From Chloroflexota bacterium (GTDB lineage Bacteria; Chloroflexota; Limnocylindria; P2-11E), in the NCBI GenBank assembly GCA_005889445.1, contig VBGS01000145.1, positions 1-7,991 on the forward strand: a DNA stretch of 7,991 nucleotides, read 5' to 3'. A program made the translations under genes and the position numbers. Positions 1 to 6,638 of this stretch are shown piece after piece. The notes below the pieces were generated by a model. The model saw nothing but the letters and a program-made list of their open reading frames with translations, was not told the DNA's origin and made no database searches. How positions within the stretch are numbered: the stretch's first letter is position 1; each line of letters starts with the position of its first letter.

Positions 1-574
1 GGGCGACGACCACCGCGAGCGCATCGCCGGACGGGTAGCCGCCAGCGATCGGCGGTTCTCCGAGGACGAATGGAAACGGTTCGCGCACGGCGCGAACGAC
101 ATCGCACGTCGCGCGAAGGAGATGGGACTGACCACCGCGTTTCATCCCCATGCCGGCACGTACGTCGAGACGCCAGCGGAGATCGACGAGCTGCTGCGCC
201 GGACCGATGCGTCGCTCGTCGGCCTCTGTCTCGACACCGGTCACGTCTTCTACGGTGGCGGTGATCCGGTCGCGCTCGCGCGCCGCGAGCGCTCGCGCGT
301 GCGGCACGTGCATCTCAAGGACGTCCATCGTGACCGCTACCAGCGCGCGCTCGCAGACGCTCTGGACTTCACTGCCGCCGTGGGGAAGGACGTCTTCGCG
401 CCCGTCGGCTCGGGCGCGATCGACATGGCTGCGATCCTGCGCACGCTTCGCGACGCCGGGTACGACGGCTGGCTGATCGTCGAGCAGGACATCCGGATAC
501 AGCCGAATACCTCTCGCCAGCCGAAGATGGACGCGAAGAAGAGCTTCGACTTCGTGACCGCGACGCTCCGATGA
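1..574 (+). CDS. iolE: IolE-like inosose dehydratase / sugar phosphate isomerase-epimerase, C-terminal part
   Basis: The frame is open from base 2, so the gene starts before the window; 190 residues are visible of a protein usually near 300. It looks like 2-keto-myo-inositol dehydratase, the second step of myo-inositol catabolism in the cytoplasm, a xylose-isomerase-like TIM barrel with a divalent metal. Seen in order: an HPHAGTYVET segment (near visible residue 48) typical of IolE, the LCLDTGHVFYGGGDP strand carrying the metal-type Asp and His, a VRHVHLKDV strand, and a GYDGWLIVEQD strand near the end with the last metal-type Glu. The gene ends in an ATGA overlap with the dehydrogenase gene downstream, so the two are probably translated together, and that neighbour supports an inositol role. 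Another TIM-barrel epimerase of the same superfamily remains possible, because the N-terminal third is not visible. Confidence 0.8.
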   Translation, partial: GDDHRERIAGRVAASDRRFSEDEWKRFAHGANDIARRAKEMGLTTAFHPHAGTYVETPAEIDELLRRTDASLVGLCLDTGHVFYGGGDPVALARRERSRVRHVHLKDVHRDRYQRALADALDFTAAVGKDVFAPVGSGAIDMAAILRTLRDAGYDGWLIVEQDIRIQPNTSRQPKMDAKKSFDFVTATLR

Positions 575-1575
575 CCCGCGACCGCATCGGTGTCGGCGTC
601 GTCGGGACCGGGCTGATGGGCCGACGGCACGCCGAGAACGTCGCCCGATGGATACCCGAGGCGCGCCTCGTCGCGGCGTTCGACGCCGATCAGCGGCTGG
701 CGTCGCGCGTCGCCCAGGACCTCGACGCGGTCGCGTGCGGCTCGTTCGACGCGCTCCTGGATCGGGATGACGTCCGCGTCGTCGTCATCGCCTCGCCCGC
801 GCGGTTCCACGCCGAGCAGGCGGTCGCCGCCCTCTCCCGCGGCAAGGACGTCTTGCTCGAGAAGCCGATGGCGCACTCGCTCGCCGACTGCGACCGCGTC
901 ATCGGCGCGGCGCAGGGATCGGCTCGCCTGCAGATCGGCTTCATGCGCCGGTACGACCCGGCCTATGCCGAAGCGAAGCGGCTCATCGCTGCTGGCGCCC
1001 TCGGCGAACCCCTGCTCATCCGCGCGGTCCATCGCGATCGCGAGGCGACCCACCTGCCCGCGGAGAGCGGCGTCACCGACATGATGTTCGAGTCGACGAT
1101 CCACGACTTCGACCTGTCGCGGTTCATTTTCGGCGACGAGATCGCGAGCGTGACCACGACCGCGTCGGTGCTCTGTCACGCGCGCGGCACGCACGGGCAC
1201 GCGCCGAACGCGGCGCTGAGCTCGGTGCGCTTCGCGGAAGGCGCGCTCGCGGACATCGAGACCTACTGGGGAGCGCTGTACGCGTACGACGTTCGCATGG
1301 AGGTCGTCTGCGCCGAAGGGACGGCCATGATCGGAGCAGGGCGACAGACCGCGCTCGCTGTCCTCACCCCGGGTGGCGCGACGCATGACCTGTTTCCCGG
1401 ATTCCTCGAGCGATTCGCCGACGCCTACCGCGCTGAGGTGTCCGACTTCGTTCGCGGCGCGCCGGAGCGCCGTCCCCCGGCCGTGAGCGGACTGGACGGT
1501 CGAGCCGCGGTCGCCGCCGCCCTGGCCGGGATCGCGTCGTACGAGAGCGGAGTGACCGCGCCCGTCCCGATCTGA
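571..1575 (+). CDS. iolG: Gfo/Idh/MocA family oxidoreductase, inositol 2-dehydrogenase-like
   Basis: NAD(P)-dependent sugar or cyclitol dehydrogenase of 334 residues, full length for the family. The N-terminal Rossmann domain shows the GTGLMG dinucleotide loop (residues 12-17) and the family EKP motif (97-99), whose Lys98 is the conserved catalytic lysine. The C-terminal alpha/beta domain includes GFMRRYDP (123-130) and STIHDFDLSRF (175-185) with the catalytic-type His178. Four residues before that His the protein has Glu174, where inositol dehydrogenases usually have Asp, a conservative change. The ATG at 571 overlaps the stop of the upstream iolE-like gene by four bases (ATGA), which decides the start and argues for translational coupling. 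With that neighbour, oxidation of myo-inositol (or scyllo-inositol) to the ketone is the best guess. Substrate cannot be proven from sequence, since this family is very broad. Confidence 0.82.
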   Translation: MTRDRIGVGVVGTGLMGRRHAENVARWIPEARLVAAFDADQRLASRVAQDLDAVACGSFDALLDRDDVRVVVIASPARFHAEQAVAALSRGKDVLLEKPMAHSLADCDRVIGAAQGSARLQIGFMRRYDPAYAEAKRLIAAGALGEPLLIRAVHRDREATHLPAESGVTDMMFESTIHDFDLSRFIFGDEIASVTTTASVLCHARGTHGHAPNAALSSVRFAEGALADIETYWGALYAYDVRMEVVCAEGTAMIGAGRQTALAVLTPGGATHDLFPGFLERFADAYRAEVSDFVRGAPERRPPAVSGLDGRAAVAAALAGIASYESGVTAPVPI

Positions 1576-1588
1576 GGCCGATGGGTTT

Positions 1589-1607
1589 CGGGAGCGACTA
1601 CCTCCCG
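1589..1607. terminator. Small hairpin at the convergent gene junction, possible bidirectional terminator
   Basis: CGGGAG at 1589-1594 pairs perfectly with CTCCCG at 1602-1607 around a 7-base loop. It lies between the stop of the plus-strand dehydrogenase gene (1575) and the end of the minus-strand kinase gene, whose TAG stop (1598-1600) falls inside the loop. The position fits a shared terminator for two converging transcripts. However, the stem is only 6 bp and no T-run follows on either strand, so it is not a canonical intrinsic terminator. In such GC-rich DNA it could be chance. Confidence 0.3.
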
Positions 1608-2521
1608 CGCAGCCACTCCACAAGCCGGTCGCGACAGAAACGCTCGCGCTCCGGCAGCTCGTTCTCGCGGTACCACACGATCCCGGCGAGCAGCAGATAC
1701 ACCTCGTAGATCTCGGCGCGCGCCCGGGCCAGGTCGTCGGCGACGCGCGCGTACGCGTCGGCGAAGGGCGCGCCCATCGCGGGGAACGCCGGAAGTGTCC
1801 ATGACTCCAGGCGGACGAGATCGATGAGCGGATCCCGTCCCCGCGCCCGCTCGAAGTCGAGGAACGCGACGAAGTGCCAGCCGTCGCCGCGCTTCTGCAG
1901 CAGAAGGTTCGCGAGATTGAGGTCGTCGTGCGTCAGCCGGCGCTCGACCCCATCGAGGGATTCCCGACGCTCCTCGTAGAAGGAGATGACCGTGGCACTC
2001 GATTCCTGGTCGAGCGCATCAAGGAACCTGCACTCGGCGACACGGGTCCGGAGCCGATCGTCGAGCTCGGCCGCCCAGGGCATCGGGGTGTCCACGTATT
2101 CGACACGGTGCATCGTTCGCAGCCCCGCTCCGAGCTCTGCCCCTACTCGGTGCTGGTCCGTGAACGACAGCGCGCCGCTCGATCGCGCGGCGTCCTCCCC
2201 GCTGATGAAGTCCTGGATGTAGTAGGGAACGTCGAGCGTCCGTCGCTCGACGTCGTGCCAGCGAACGGCCGCATGCGGGACCTTCCGCTCTGCGAGGAGC
2301 TCGGCGAGGTGTAGGAACCGGCGCATCCGCCCTGCGTGCGGGCGTCGGTGAACCTTGAAGAGGAACTGCTCGCCGGTCGGCGTGGTCAGGACGTATGCAT
2401 GATGCGAACGGCCTCGTGGCCACAGCTCCACGCGCACGCCCGAGAGCGCTCCACCCGAGACCTCATCGGCGGCTCGCGCGACCTCGTCCTGCGACGGCGG
2501 GACCGTGAGGATGCGCTGCAT
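1598..2521 (-). CDS. APH-fold phosphotransferase (aminoglycoside phosphotransferase/choline kinase-like family)
   Basis: A 307-residue cytoplasmic small-molecule kinase with the protein-kinase-like APH fold; its substrate is unknown. The N-lobe has the ATP-anchoring lysine in FLFKVHRR (Lys56) after a short SHHAYVL strand. The catalytic loop is THDDLNLANLLL (197-208), matching H-x-D-x4-N with His198, catalytic-type Asp200 and Asn205. The metal-binding DFG equivalent is LDFERA (Asp222), followed by the family's DPLIDL segment (230-235). All key residues are present, so it should be active. It is the last gene of the minus-strand operon, 30 bases after psuG. No clear Shine-Dalgarno sequence precedes the ATG; an 8-base palindrome, GGGCGCCC (2522-2529), sits directly before it. 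Relatives phosphorylate antibiotics, choline, homoserine, methylthioribose and similar compounds. Its place beside psuG hints at a nucleoside or sugar substrate, which is inference only. Confidence 0.8.
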   Translation of the reverse strand: MQRILTVPPSQDEVARAADEVSGGALSGVRVELWPRGRSHHAYVLTTPTGEQFLFKVHRRPHAGRMRRFLHLAELLAERKVPHAAVRWHDVERRTLDVPYYIQDFISGEDAARSSGALSFTDQHRVGAELGAGLRTMHRVEYVDTPMPWAAELDDRLRTRVAECRFLDALDQESSATVISFYEERRESLDGVERRLTHDDLNLANLLLQKRGDGWHFVAFLDFERARGRDPLIDLVRLESWTLPAFPAMGAPFADAYARVADDLARARAEIYEVYLLLAGIVWYRENELPERERFCRDRLVEWLRGR

Positions 2522-2551
2522 GGGCGCCCGCGACTCTAGCGGCGGACGGCG

Positions 2552-3448
2552 TTACACGCAGAGCGCGAGAGCGAGTTGCGCCGCCACGCGCGCGTTCGCG
2601 CGGAGGAGCGCGACGTTCGCTTCGAGCGCGCGTCCCTGGGTGGCTTCCCCGAGCGCGCGCAACAGGAACGGCGTGAGCTCCGCCCCGCGGATTCCCGCTC
2701 GCTCGGCCGCGCCGATCGCGCGCATGACCTCGCTCTCGACCTCGTCGTGATCCAGCGAGGCCTCCGCCGGCACAGGGACCGCGAGCAGCATGCCCGCGCC
2801 GCGGGCGAGCTGCTCCTTCGCGATGCGCGCCGCGCCGAGCGCGTCGTTGACGCGATGCATCACCCTCATGCCCGACGAGCGCACGTAGAACGCGGGGAAC
2901 TCGTCGGTGCCGTACCCGATCACCGGGACCCCGAGCGTCTCCAGACGTTCGAGCGTGAGCGCCAGGTCGAGGACCAGCTTGGCGCCGGAGCTCACCACGC
3001 ACACCGGATTGCGCGCGATGGCCTCGAGATCGGCCGATTCGTCGAGGCTGTGTTCTCCGCCGCGGTGCACCCCGCCGATCCCCCCGGTCGCGAGCACTTG
3101 CACGCGAGCGCGAGCGGCGATGTCCACCGTCGCCGCCACGGTCGTGGCGCCCAGGGTGCGTGCCGCGAGGATGGGGCCGAGATCGCGAAGCGACACTTTT
3201 GCGACGCGACCATCGCTCGCGAGCCGCGCGAGAAGCACGTCCCCCGCGCCGACGATCGCGTTCCCGTCGTGGATCGCGATGGTCGCCGGGATGGCCCCGA
3301 GCGCGCGGATGTCGGCCTCCATGGCGTGGGCGACCTCGAGGTTCCGGGGTCGCGGCAACCCGTGCGCGATCACCGTCGACTCGAGCGCCACGACCGGTCC
3401 GCCCGCCGCGAGGGTCTTCTGGACCTCCGGGGCGATCGTGAGCTTCAC
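2552..3448 (-). CDS. psuG: Pseudouridine-5'-phosphate glycosidase (PsuG)
   Basis: Cleaves or forms the C-C glycosidic bond of pseudouridine 5'-phosphate, giving uracil and ribose 5-phosphate, in pseudouridine breakdown. It has 298 residues, normal for the family. Family segments are easy to see: ALESTVIAHGLPRPRNLE (21-38), VAKVSLRDL (82-90), TGGIGGVHRG (121-130), the ESAD stretch (137-140), SSGAKLVLD (153-161), GYGTDEFPAFY (178-188) and AELTPFLL (256-263). By comparison with the E. coli enzyme, Lys157 is the Schiff-base lysine, with Glu23, Lys84 and Asp140 as the other active-site residues, so all are kept. It starts at GTG 3448, overlapping the moaB-type stop by four bases (GTGA), so it is translationally coupled to molybdenum-cofactor genes, an unexpected setting. 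The usual partner PsuK (a PfkB kinase) is absent from the window; an APH-type kinase follows instead. Confidence 0.95.
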   Translation of the reverse strand: MKLTIAPEVQKTLAAGGPVVALESTVIAHGLPRPRNLEVAHAMEADIRALGAIPATIAIHDGNAIVGAGDVLLARLASDGRVAKVSLRDLGPILAARTLGATTVAATVDIAARARVQVLATGGIGGVHRGGEHSLDESADLEAIARNPVCVVSSGAKLVLDLALTLERLETLGVPVIGYGTDEFPAFYVRSSGMRVMHRVNDALGAARIAKEQLARGAGMLLAVPVPAEASLDHDEVESEVMRAIGAAERAGIRGAELTPFLLRALGEATQGRALEANVALLRANARVAAQLALALCV

Positions 3449-3951
3449 GTCGTTCGTTTGTCCGCGTGCGCGCGCTCGCCGCTTTCGCCGGCCAGCAGCT
3501 CGACCGCGTGGGGCAGCACCGGGAGAAGCACCTCGAGCGATTCCCGGACCGCGCGCGGCGAGCCGGGCAGGTTCACGACGAGCGCCGCGCCGACCGCGCC
3601 CGCGACGCCGCGCGACAGCATCCCGTGCGGCGTCTTCTCGAGCGACCGCGCGCGAAGCGCTTCCGCGATGCCCGGCACCTCGCGGTCGATCACGCGACGC
3701 GTCGCTTCGGGTGTGACGTCGTTCGGCGACAGGCCGGTCCCTCCGGTCGTGAGCACCACGTTGGCACCGGCGCGGACCGCCCCGAGGATCGCGGTCGCGA
3801 TCCGCTCGCCGTCGTCCGGCACGAGCGTTTCGAACACCACCTCACAACCCGCGCTGAGCAGCCCATCACGTATCGCGGGACCGCTCTCGTCGACGCGCTC
3901 GCCCGCGGCGCCCTTCGTGCTCACCGTGATGACGCCGGCGCGGACTGTCAC
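3445..3951 (-). CDS. moaB: MoaB/MogA family molybdopterin adenylyltransferase
   Basis: A 168-residue protein of the MoCF-binding fold that binds molybdopterin; active members adenylate it with ATP before molybdenum is inserted. The signature TTGGTGLSPNDVTPEAT (68-84) is clear, with Asp78 at the catalytic position and Asp46/Asp47 at the other conserved acidic site, followed by the NLPGSPRAV loop (127-135). Many homologues have Arg-Asp where this protein has Asn77-Asp78, a position that varies between lineages. Length fits MoaB or MogA but not the fused eukaryotic forms; the two names cannot be separated by eye. In lineages lacking a separate mogA, MoaB-type proteins do this job. The GTG start at 3951 overlaps the moaC stop by four bases (GTGA), and the gene's own stop overlaps the psuG start. 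Confidence 0.92.
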   Translation of the reverse strand: MTVRAGVITVSTKGAAGERVDESGPAIRDGLLSAGCEVVFETLVPDDGERIATAILGAVRAGANVVLTTGGTGLSPNDVTPEATRRVIDREVPGIAEALRARSLEKTPHGMLSRGVAGAVGAALVVNLPGSPRAVRESLEVLLPVLPHAVELLAGESGERAHADKRTT

Positions 3952-4427
3952 TTGCTCCGGTAGGTCCCCGATTTTCCTCCGGTCTTCTCCACCAGCCGCA
4001 CGTCCGTGAGGCGCGCGCCGCGCTCGACCGACTTCAGCATGTCGTAGAGGGTCAGCCCGGCCACGGTGACGGCGGTGAGCGCCTCCATCTCGACGCCCGT
4101 CCGAGCAGCGGTGGCGACCGTCGCCTCGATCCCGATCCCATCGGGTTCGAACGTGAGCTCCACCTGCGCGTGGGTGATCGGCAGCGGGTGCGTCAACGGG
4201 ATCAGCTCGCTCGTCTTCTTCGCGGCCATGATCCCGGCGAGTCGCGCCGCGGCCAGGACGTCGCCCTTCGGGGTGTTGCCGTTCTGAACGAGCGCGAGCG
4301 TCCCCGGCGAAAGGCGCAGCAGCCCGCGCGCGACGGCACGCCGTTCGGTCACCGCCTTGGCGCCGACGTCCACCATCCGCGCCGCGCCCTTTGCGTCCAC
4401 GTGCGTCAGTCGCTTGCGCGCCGTCAC
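3948..4427 (-). CDS. moaC: Cyclic pyranopterin monophosphate synthase MoaC
   Basis: Second enzyme of molybdenum-cofactor synthesis: it converts the 3',8-cyclo-GTP product of MoaA into cyclic pyranopterin monophosphate. It has 159 residues, the normal size. Conserved blocks: LTHVDAKGAARMVDV (7-21), KGDVLAAARLAGIMAAKKT (54-72) with catalytic Lys54, the substrate-binding IPLTHPLP block (76-83) with His80, GVEMEALTAVTVAGLTLYDM (111-130) with Asp129, Lys132, and the closing KTGGKSG (148-154). E. coli MoaC has Cys where this protein has Thr79 in the LTHP stretch; otherwise the active site is intact. It starts at GTG 4427, directly abutting the moeA stop (TGAGTG, no gap), and ends in a GTGA overlap with moaB. 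MoaA, which supplies its substrate, is not in the window. Confidence 0.96.
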   Translation of the reverse strand: MTARKRLTHVDAKGAARMVDVGAKAVTERRAVARGLLRLSPGTLALVQNGNTPKGDVLAAARLAGIMAAKKTSELIPLTHPLPITHAQVELTFEPDGIGIEATVATAARTGVEMEALTAVTVAGLTLYDMLKSVERGARLTDVRLVEKTGGKSGTYRSK

Positions 4428-5258
4428 TCAGCGCGGCTCCGGTTCTTCGGTGAGGATCACGTCGACTGTCTCGCCGGCCTCGTAGCGATCACGGCCCTCG
4501 GCCAGATCGATGAGACAGTTCGCGAGCACCATCGAGCGCAGGATCCCCGATCCCTGCGGCCCCGTCGTTCGCACGGTCCCGGCGTCGCGCTCGTAGATCC
4601 CGCGTGCGAAGAACCGCAGGGATTTCACCGTTTCCACCGGCTCGAGAAGCCGGGCCCTCGCGCGCGGACGGCTCACGTGCTCGCGGCCCTGCATTCGCAG
4701 CAGCGCGGGGCGGACGAACAGCTCGAAGGTAAGAAGCGACGACACGGCGTTGCCAGGTAGACCAAAGATCGGCACCCGGCGATCGCCGTCGCGGAGCTCG
4801 CCGAACGCGAGCGGACGTCCCGGTCGGATCGCGATCGCCCAGAAGTCGATCGTTCCGAGCTCCGACAGCACGGGCTTCATATGGTCGTGGTCGCCGACCG
4901 ATACGCCGCCGCTGGTCACGATCGCATCCGCGGAAGAGGCGGTGATGAGAGCCGCGCGTAGCGCGCCGGGATCGTCGGGCACGATCCCGCCAACGACGGG
5001 ATCGGACCCGGCCGCGCGGATCGCTGCAGCGAGCGAGTAGCGATTCGAATCGCGGATCTGTCCAGGCGCGAGCGCGGCACCGGCGTCGACGACCTCGTCA
5101 CCGGTCGAGAAGACCGCGACGCGCGGACGCTTCGTGACCCGAATGCGGGCGCGCCCGAGCGACGCGAGCAGCCCGATCTCCGCCGGCCGGAGGACCGTCG
5201 CTTTTGTCAAGATGCGCTCGCCCTTGCGGAGATCCTCACCGGCCGCGCGAACCGACAT
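4428..5258 (-). pseudogene. moeA: MoeA molybdopterin molybdenumtransferase, C-terminal fragment of a broken gene
   Basis: MoeA ligates molybdate to adenylated molybdopterin, the step fed by the neighbouring transporter and MoaB. This frame holds the larger part: the GEDLRKGERI segment, RPRVAVFSTGDE (44-55 from the ATG at 5258), TSGGVSVGD (115-123), GLPGN (166-170, followed by Ala where Pro is usual), and the C-terminal domain IV ending near VDVILTEEP. The homology begins abruptly at VRAAGEDL (near 5252), while the rest of MoeA lies in another frame ending at 5207. The joined parts would give about 379 residues against 411 in E. coli, and the missing block is the TGAP..GADAVV region. The ATG at 5258 has only AAAGG one base upstream, too close for a normal ribosome site. 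Whether this fragment is made is doubtful. An assembly error is the main alternative. Confidence 0.85.
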
Positions 5259-5578
5259 GCCTTTATGCGCATCGCCTCGCCCTGAGCGATCGAGCGGTCG
5301 GGGAAGGTCCCCGCCGCGATCTGGCCGACCACGCGGAGTTTCACCGGCGCGCTTGCAACGTCATCGCCACGGACGGCATAGCCGTCCATCGCCGAATTCC
5401 GGAACGGCGGCACGTCGAGATCCGCACGCACATCCTCGGCGAGGACGAGGCCGAGCGCGTCGAGCAGCGCCACCTCGACGGTCGGAAGGGTCGGCACGGC
5501 AGCGAGGATCCGCGAAAGGGCGTCGTCAGCGCTCATGAGGCGTGGCGCGGGTCGCGCGGAGGTCGCGCTGATCGGCAT
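5207..5578 (-). pseudogene. moeA: MoeA N-terminal fragment, frame-disrupted
   Basis: The start of moeA, recognised by MSADDALSRILAAV (residues 15-28), LAEDVRADLDVPPF (46-59) and the hallmark NSAMDGYAVR (61-70), then VVGQIAAGTFPDR and GEAMRI (100-105). Normal proteins continue with an MTGAPLP-type sequence; here the frame instead runs into unrelated residues and stops at 5207, about 50 bases inside the C-terminal fragment's frame. The homology therefore breaks near 5264. Two starts are possible: ATG 5578, ten bases after the modC stop, or ATG 5536, which matches the usual start of the domain. Neither has a clear Shine-Dalgarno sequence. The fragment lacks most of the protein and cannot catalyse molybdenum insertion alone. 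It sits between modC and moaC in an otherwise intact operon. Confidence 0.83.
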
Positions 5579-5588
5579 GAACGCGAGT

Positions 5589-6638
5589 CTAGGTCGGATA
5601 CACGGCGATCTCGGTCGCTTTCACGCTCGCCCACACCTCGCCACCTTCAGCGAGTGCGAGCTCACTGACGGCGGCCGGAGTGACCTCGGCGACGATCGCG
5701 ATGTCCCCTTCGACCCGCACCCGGACACGATCGCCCTGCAGGTCCACCGTCGCCGCGCGACCGCGCCAGACGTTGCGCGGCGAGCCTTCCGGATGTGCAC
5801 GGTGGAGCGCGACGGCGCGCGGATGGATGACCGCGAACACCTCTCCGTCGACGGGTTCCGCCGCTCGCAGCGTCGCGCCCGCGTGGAGGGCGATCTCGCC
5901 GGCGTGCGCGGTGCCCCGCAGGAGGTTGACGCCGACGAGATCCGCCACGTATCTCGAACGCGGGCGCGCGGTGACTTCCGCCGCCGAACCGCGCTGCACG
6001 ACCCGACCGGCCTCGACGATGACGAGGCGGTCCGCGAGGGCGAGCGCCTCGAGCGGATCGTGGGTGATGAGCACCCGGACCCCGGAGAACGAAGCCAGAT
6101 GGCGTTTCAGCTCGCGTCGGACCTCGCCGCGCGCTGATGCATCGAGCGCGGCGAGCGGCTCGTCGAGCAGAAGAAGGCGCGGGTTCGTCGCGAGCGCGCG
6201 GGCCAGCGCCACGCGCTGCGCCTGACCACCCGAAAGCGCCTGCGGGCGCGATCCCGCATGCGCAGCGATCCCGAGCCGCTCGAGCCATTCCATCGCGCGG
6301 GCGCGGGCCTCGCCGCTTTTCACGCCATGGGCGCGAAGGCCGAAGGCGACGTTCTCGACCGCGGTGAGGTGAGGGAAGAGCAGGTAGTCCTGGAACACCA
6401 CGCCGATGGGCCGCAGCTCGGCTGGGACATGAACGCCGCGGGCGACGTCATCGAGCACTGCGCCGTCGAGCTCGATTCGCCCCGCGTCGATGGGGATGAG
6501 GCCGGCGATCGCGCGGAGGAGCGTCGTCTTGCCCGCGCCGTTCGGGCCGAGCACGGCGACGACCTCGGCCGCCGAGGCCTCGAGCGAGACATCGAGGTCG
6601 AGCACCCCGAGCCTGACGGAGACGTTCGCGCTCAGCAT
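5589..6638 (-). CDS. modC: Molybdate ABC transporter ATP-binding protein ModC
   Basis: ATPase subunit that powers molybdate import with the ModB permease at the inner face of the membrane. The 349-residue length matches ModC with its extra C-terminal domain. Seen in order: Walker A GPNGAGKTT (31-39), Q-loop with Gln83 in VFQDYLLFPHLT, signature LSGGQAQRVALARAL (135-149), Walker B LLLLDEP (155-161), and switch His193 in LITHDP. A C-terminal TOBE/MOP-type domain follows from about 288, ending ASVKATEIAVYP (337-348), the kind that binds molybdate or tungstate. The frame is open well upstream, but ATG 6638 is chosen because it overlaps the modB stop by one base (TGATG) and begins the conserved ABC fold. 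Molybdate and tungstate specificity cannot be told apart here; the cofactor genes downstream favour molybdate. Confidence 0.94.
   Translation of the reverse strand: MLSANVSVRLGVLDLDVSLEASAAEVVAVLGPNGAGKTTLLRAIAGLIPIDAGRIELDGAVLDDVARGVHVPAELRPIGVVFQDYLLFPHLTAVENVAFGLRAHGVKSGEARARAMEWLERLGIAAHAGSRPQALSGGQAQRVALARALATNPRLLLLDEPLAALDASARGEVRRELKRHLASFSGVRVLITHDPLEALALADRLVIVEAGRVVQRGSAAEVTARPRSRYVADLVGVNLLRGTAHAGEIALHAGATLRAAEPVDGEVFAVIHPRAVALHRAHPEGSPRNVWRGRAATVDLQGDRVRVRVEGDIAIVAEVTPAAVSELALAEGGEVWASVKATEIAVYPT

Noticed and set aside
337..1623. 428-codon minus-strand open frame across the iolE/iolG genes
   Set aside because: Antisense to two clearly recognisable genes, arginine-rich and low in recognisable motifs; a typical shadow frame in GC-rich DNA.
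2522..2529. GGGCGCCC palindrome before the kinase gene as an operator
   Set aside because: Only 8 bases in very GC-rich DNA within a 30-base intra-operon gap; chance is the simplest explanation.
2576..4009. 477-codon plus-strand open frame opposite psuG, moaB and the end of moaC
   Set aside because: Spans three convincing minus-strand genes, shows no domain or motif and has the biased composition of a GC-rich antisense frame.
5207..5258. Programmed ribosomal frameshift joining the two moeA frames
   Set aside because: A frameshift would not restore the roughly 34 conserved residues missing between the two parts, and no slippery run or downstream structure stands out.
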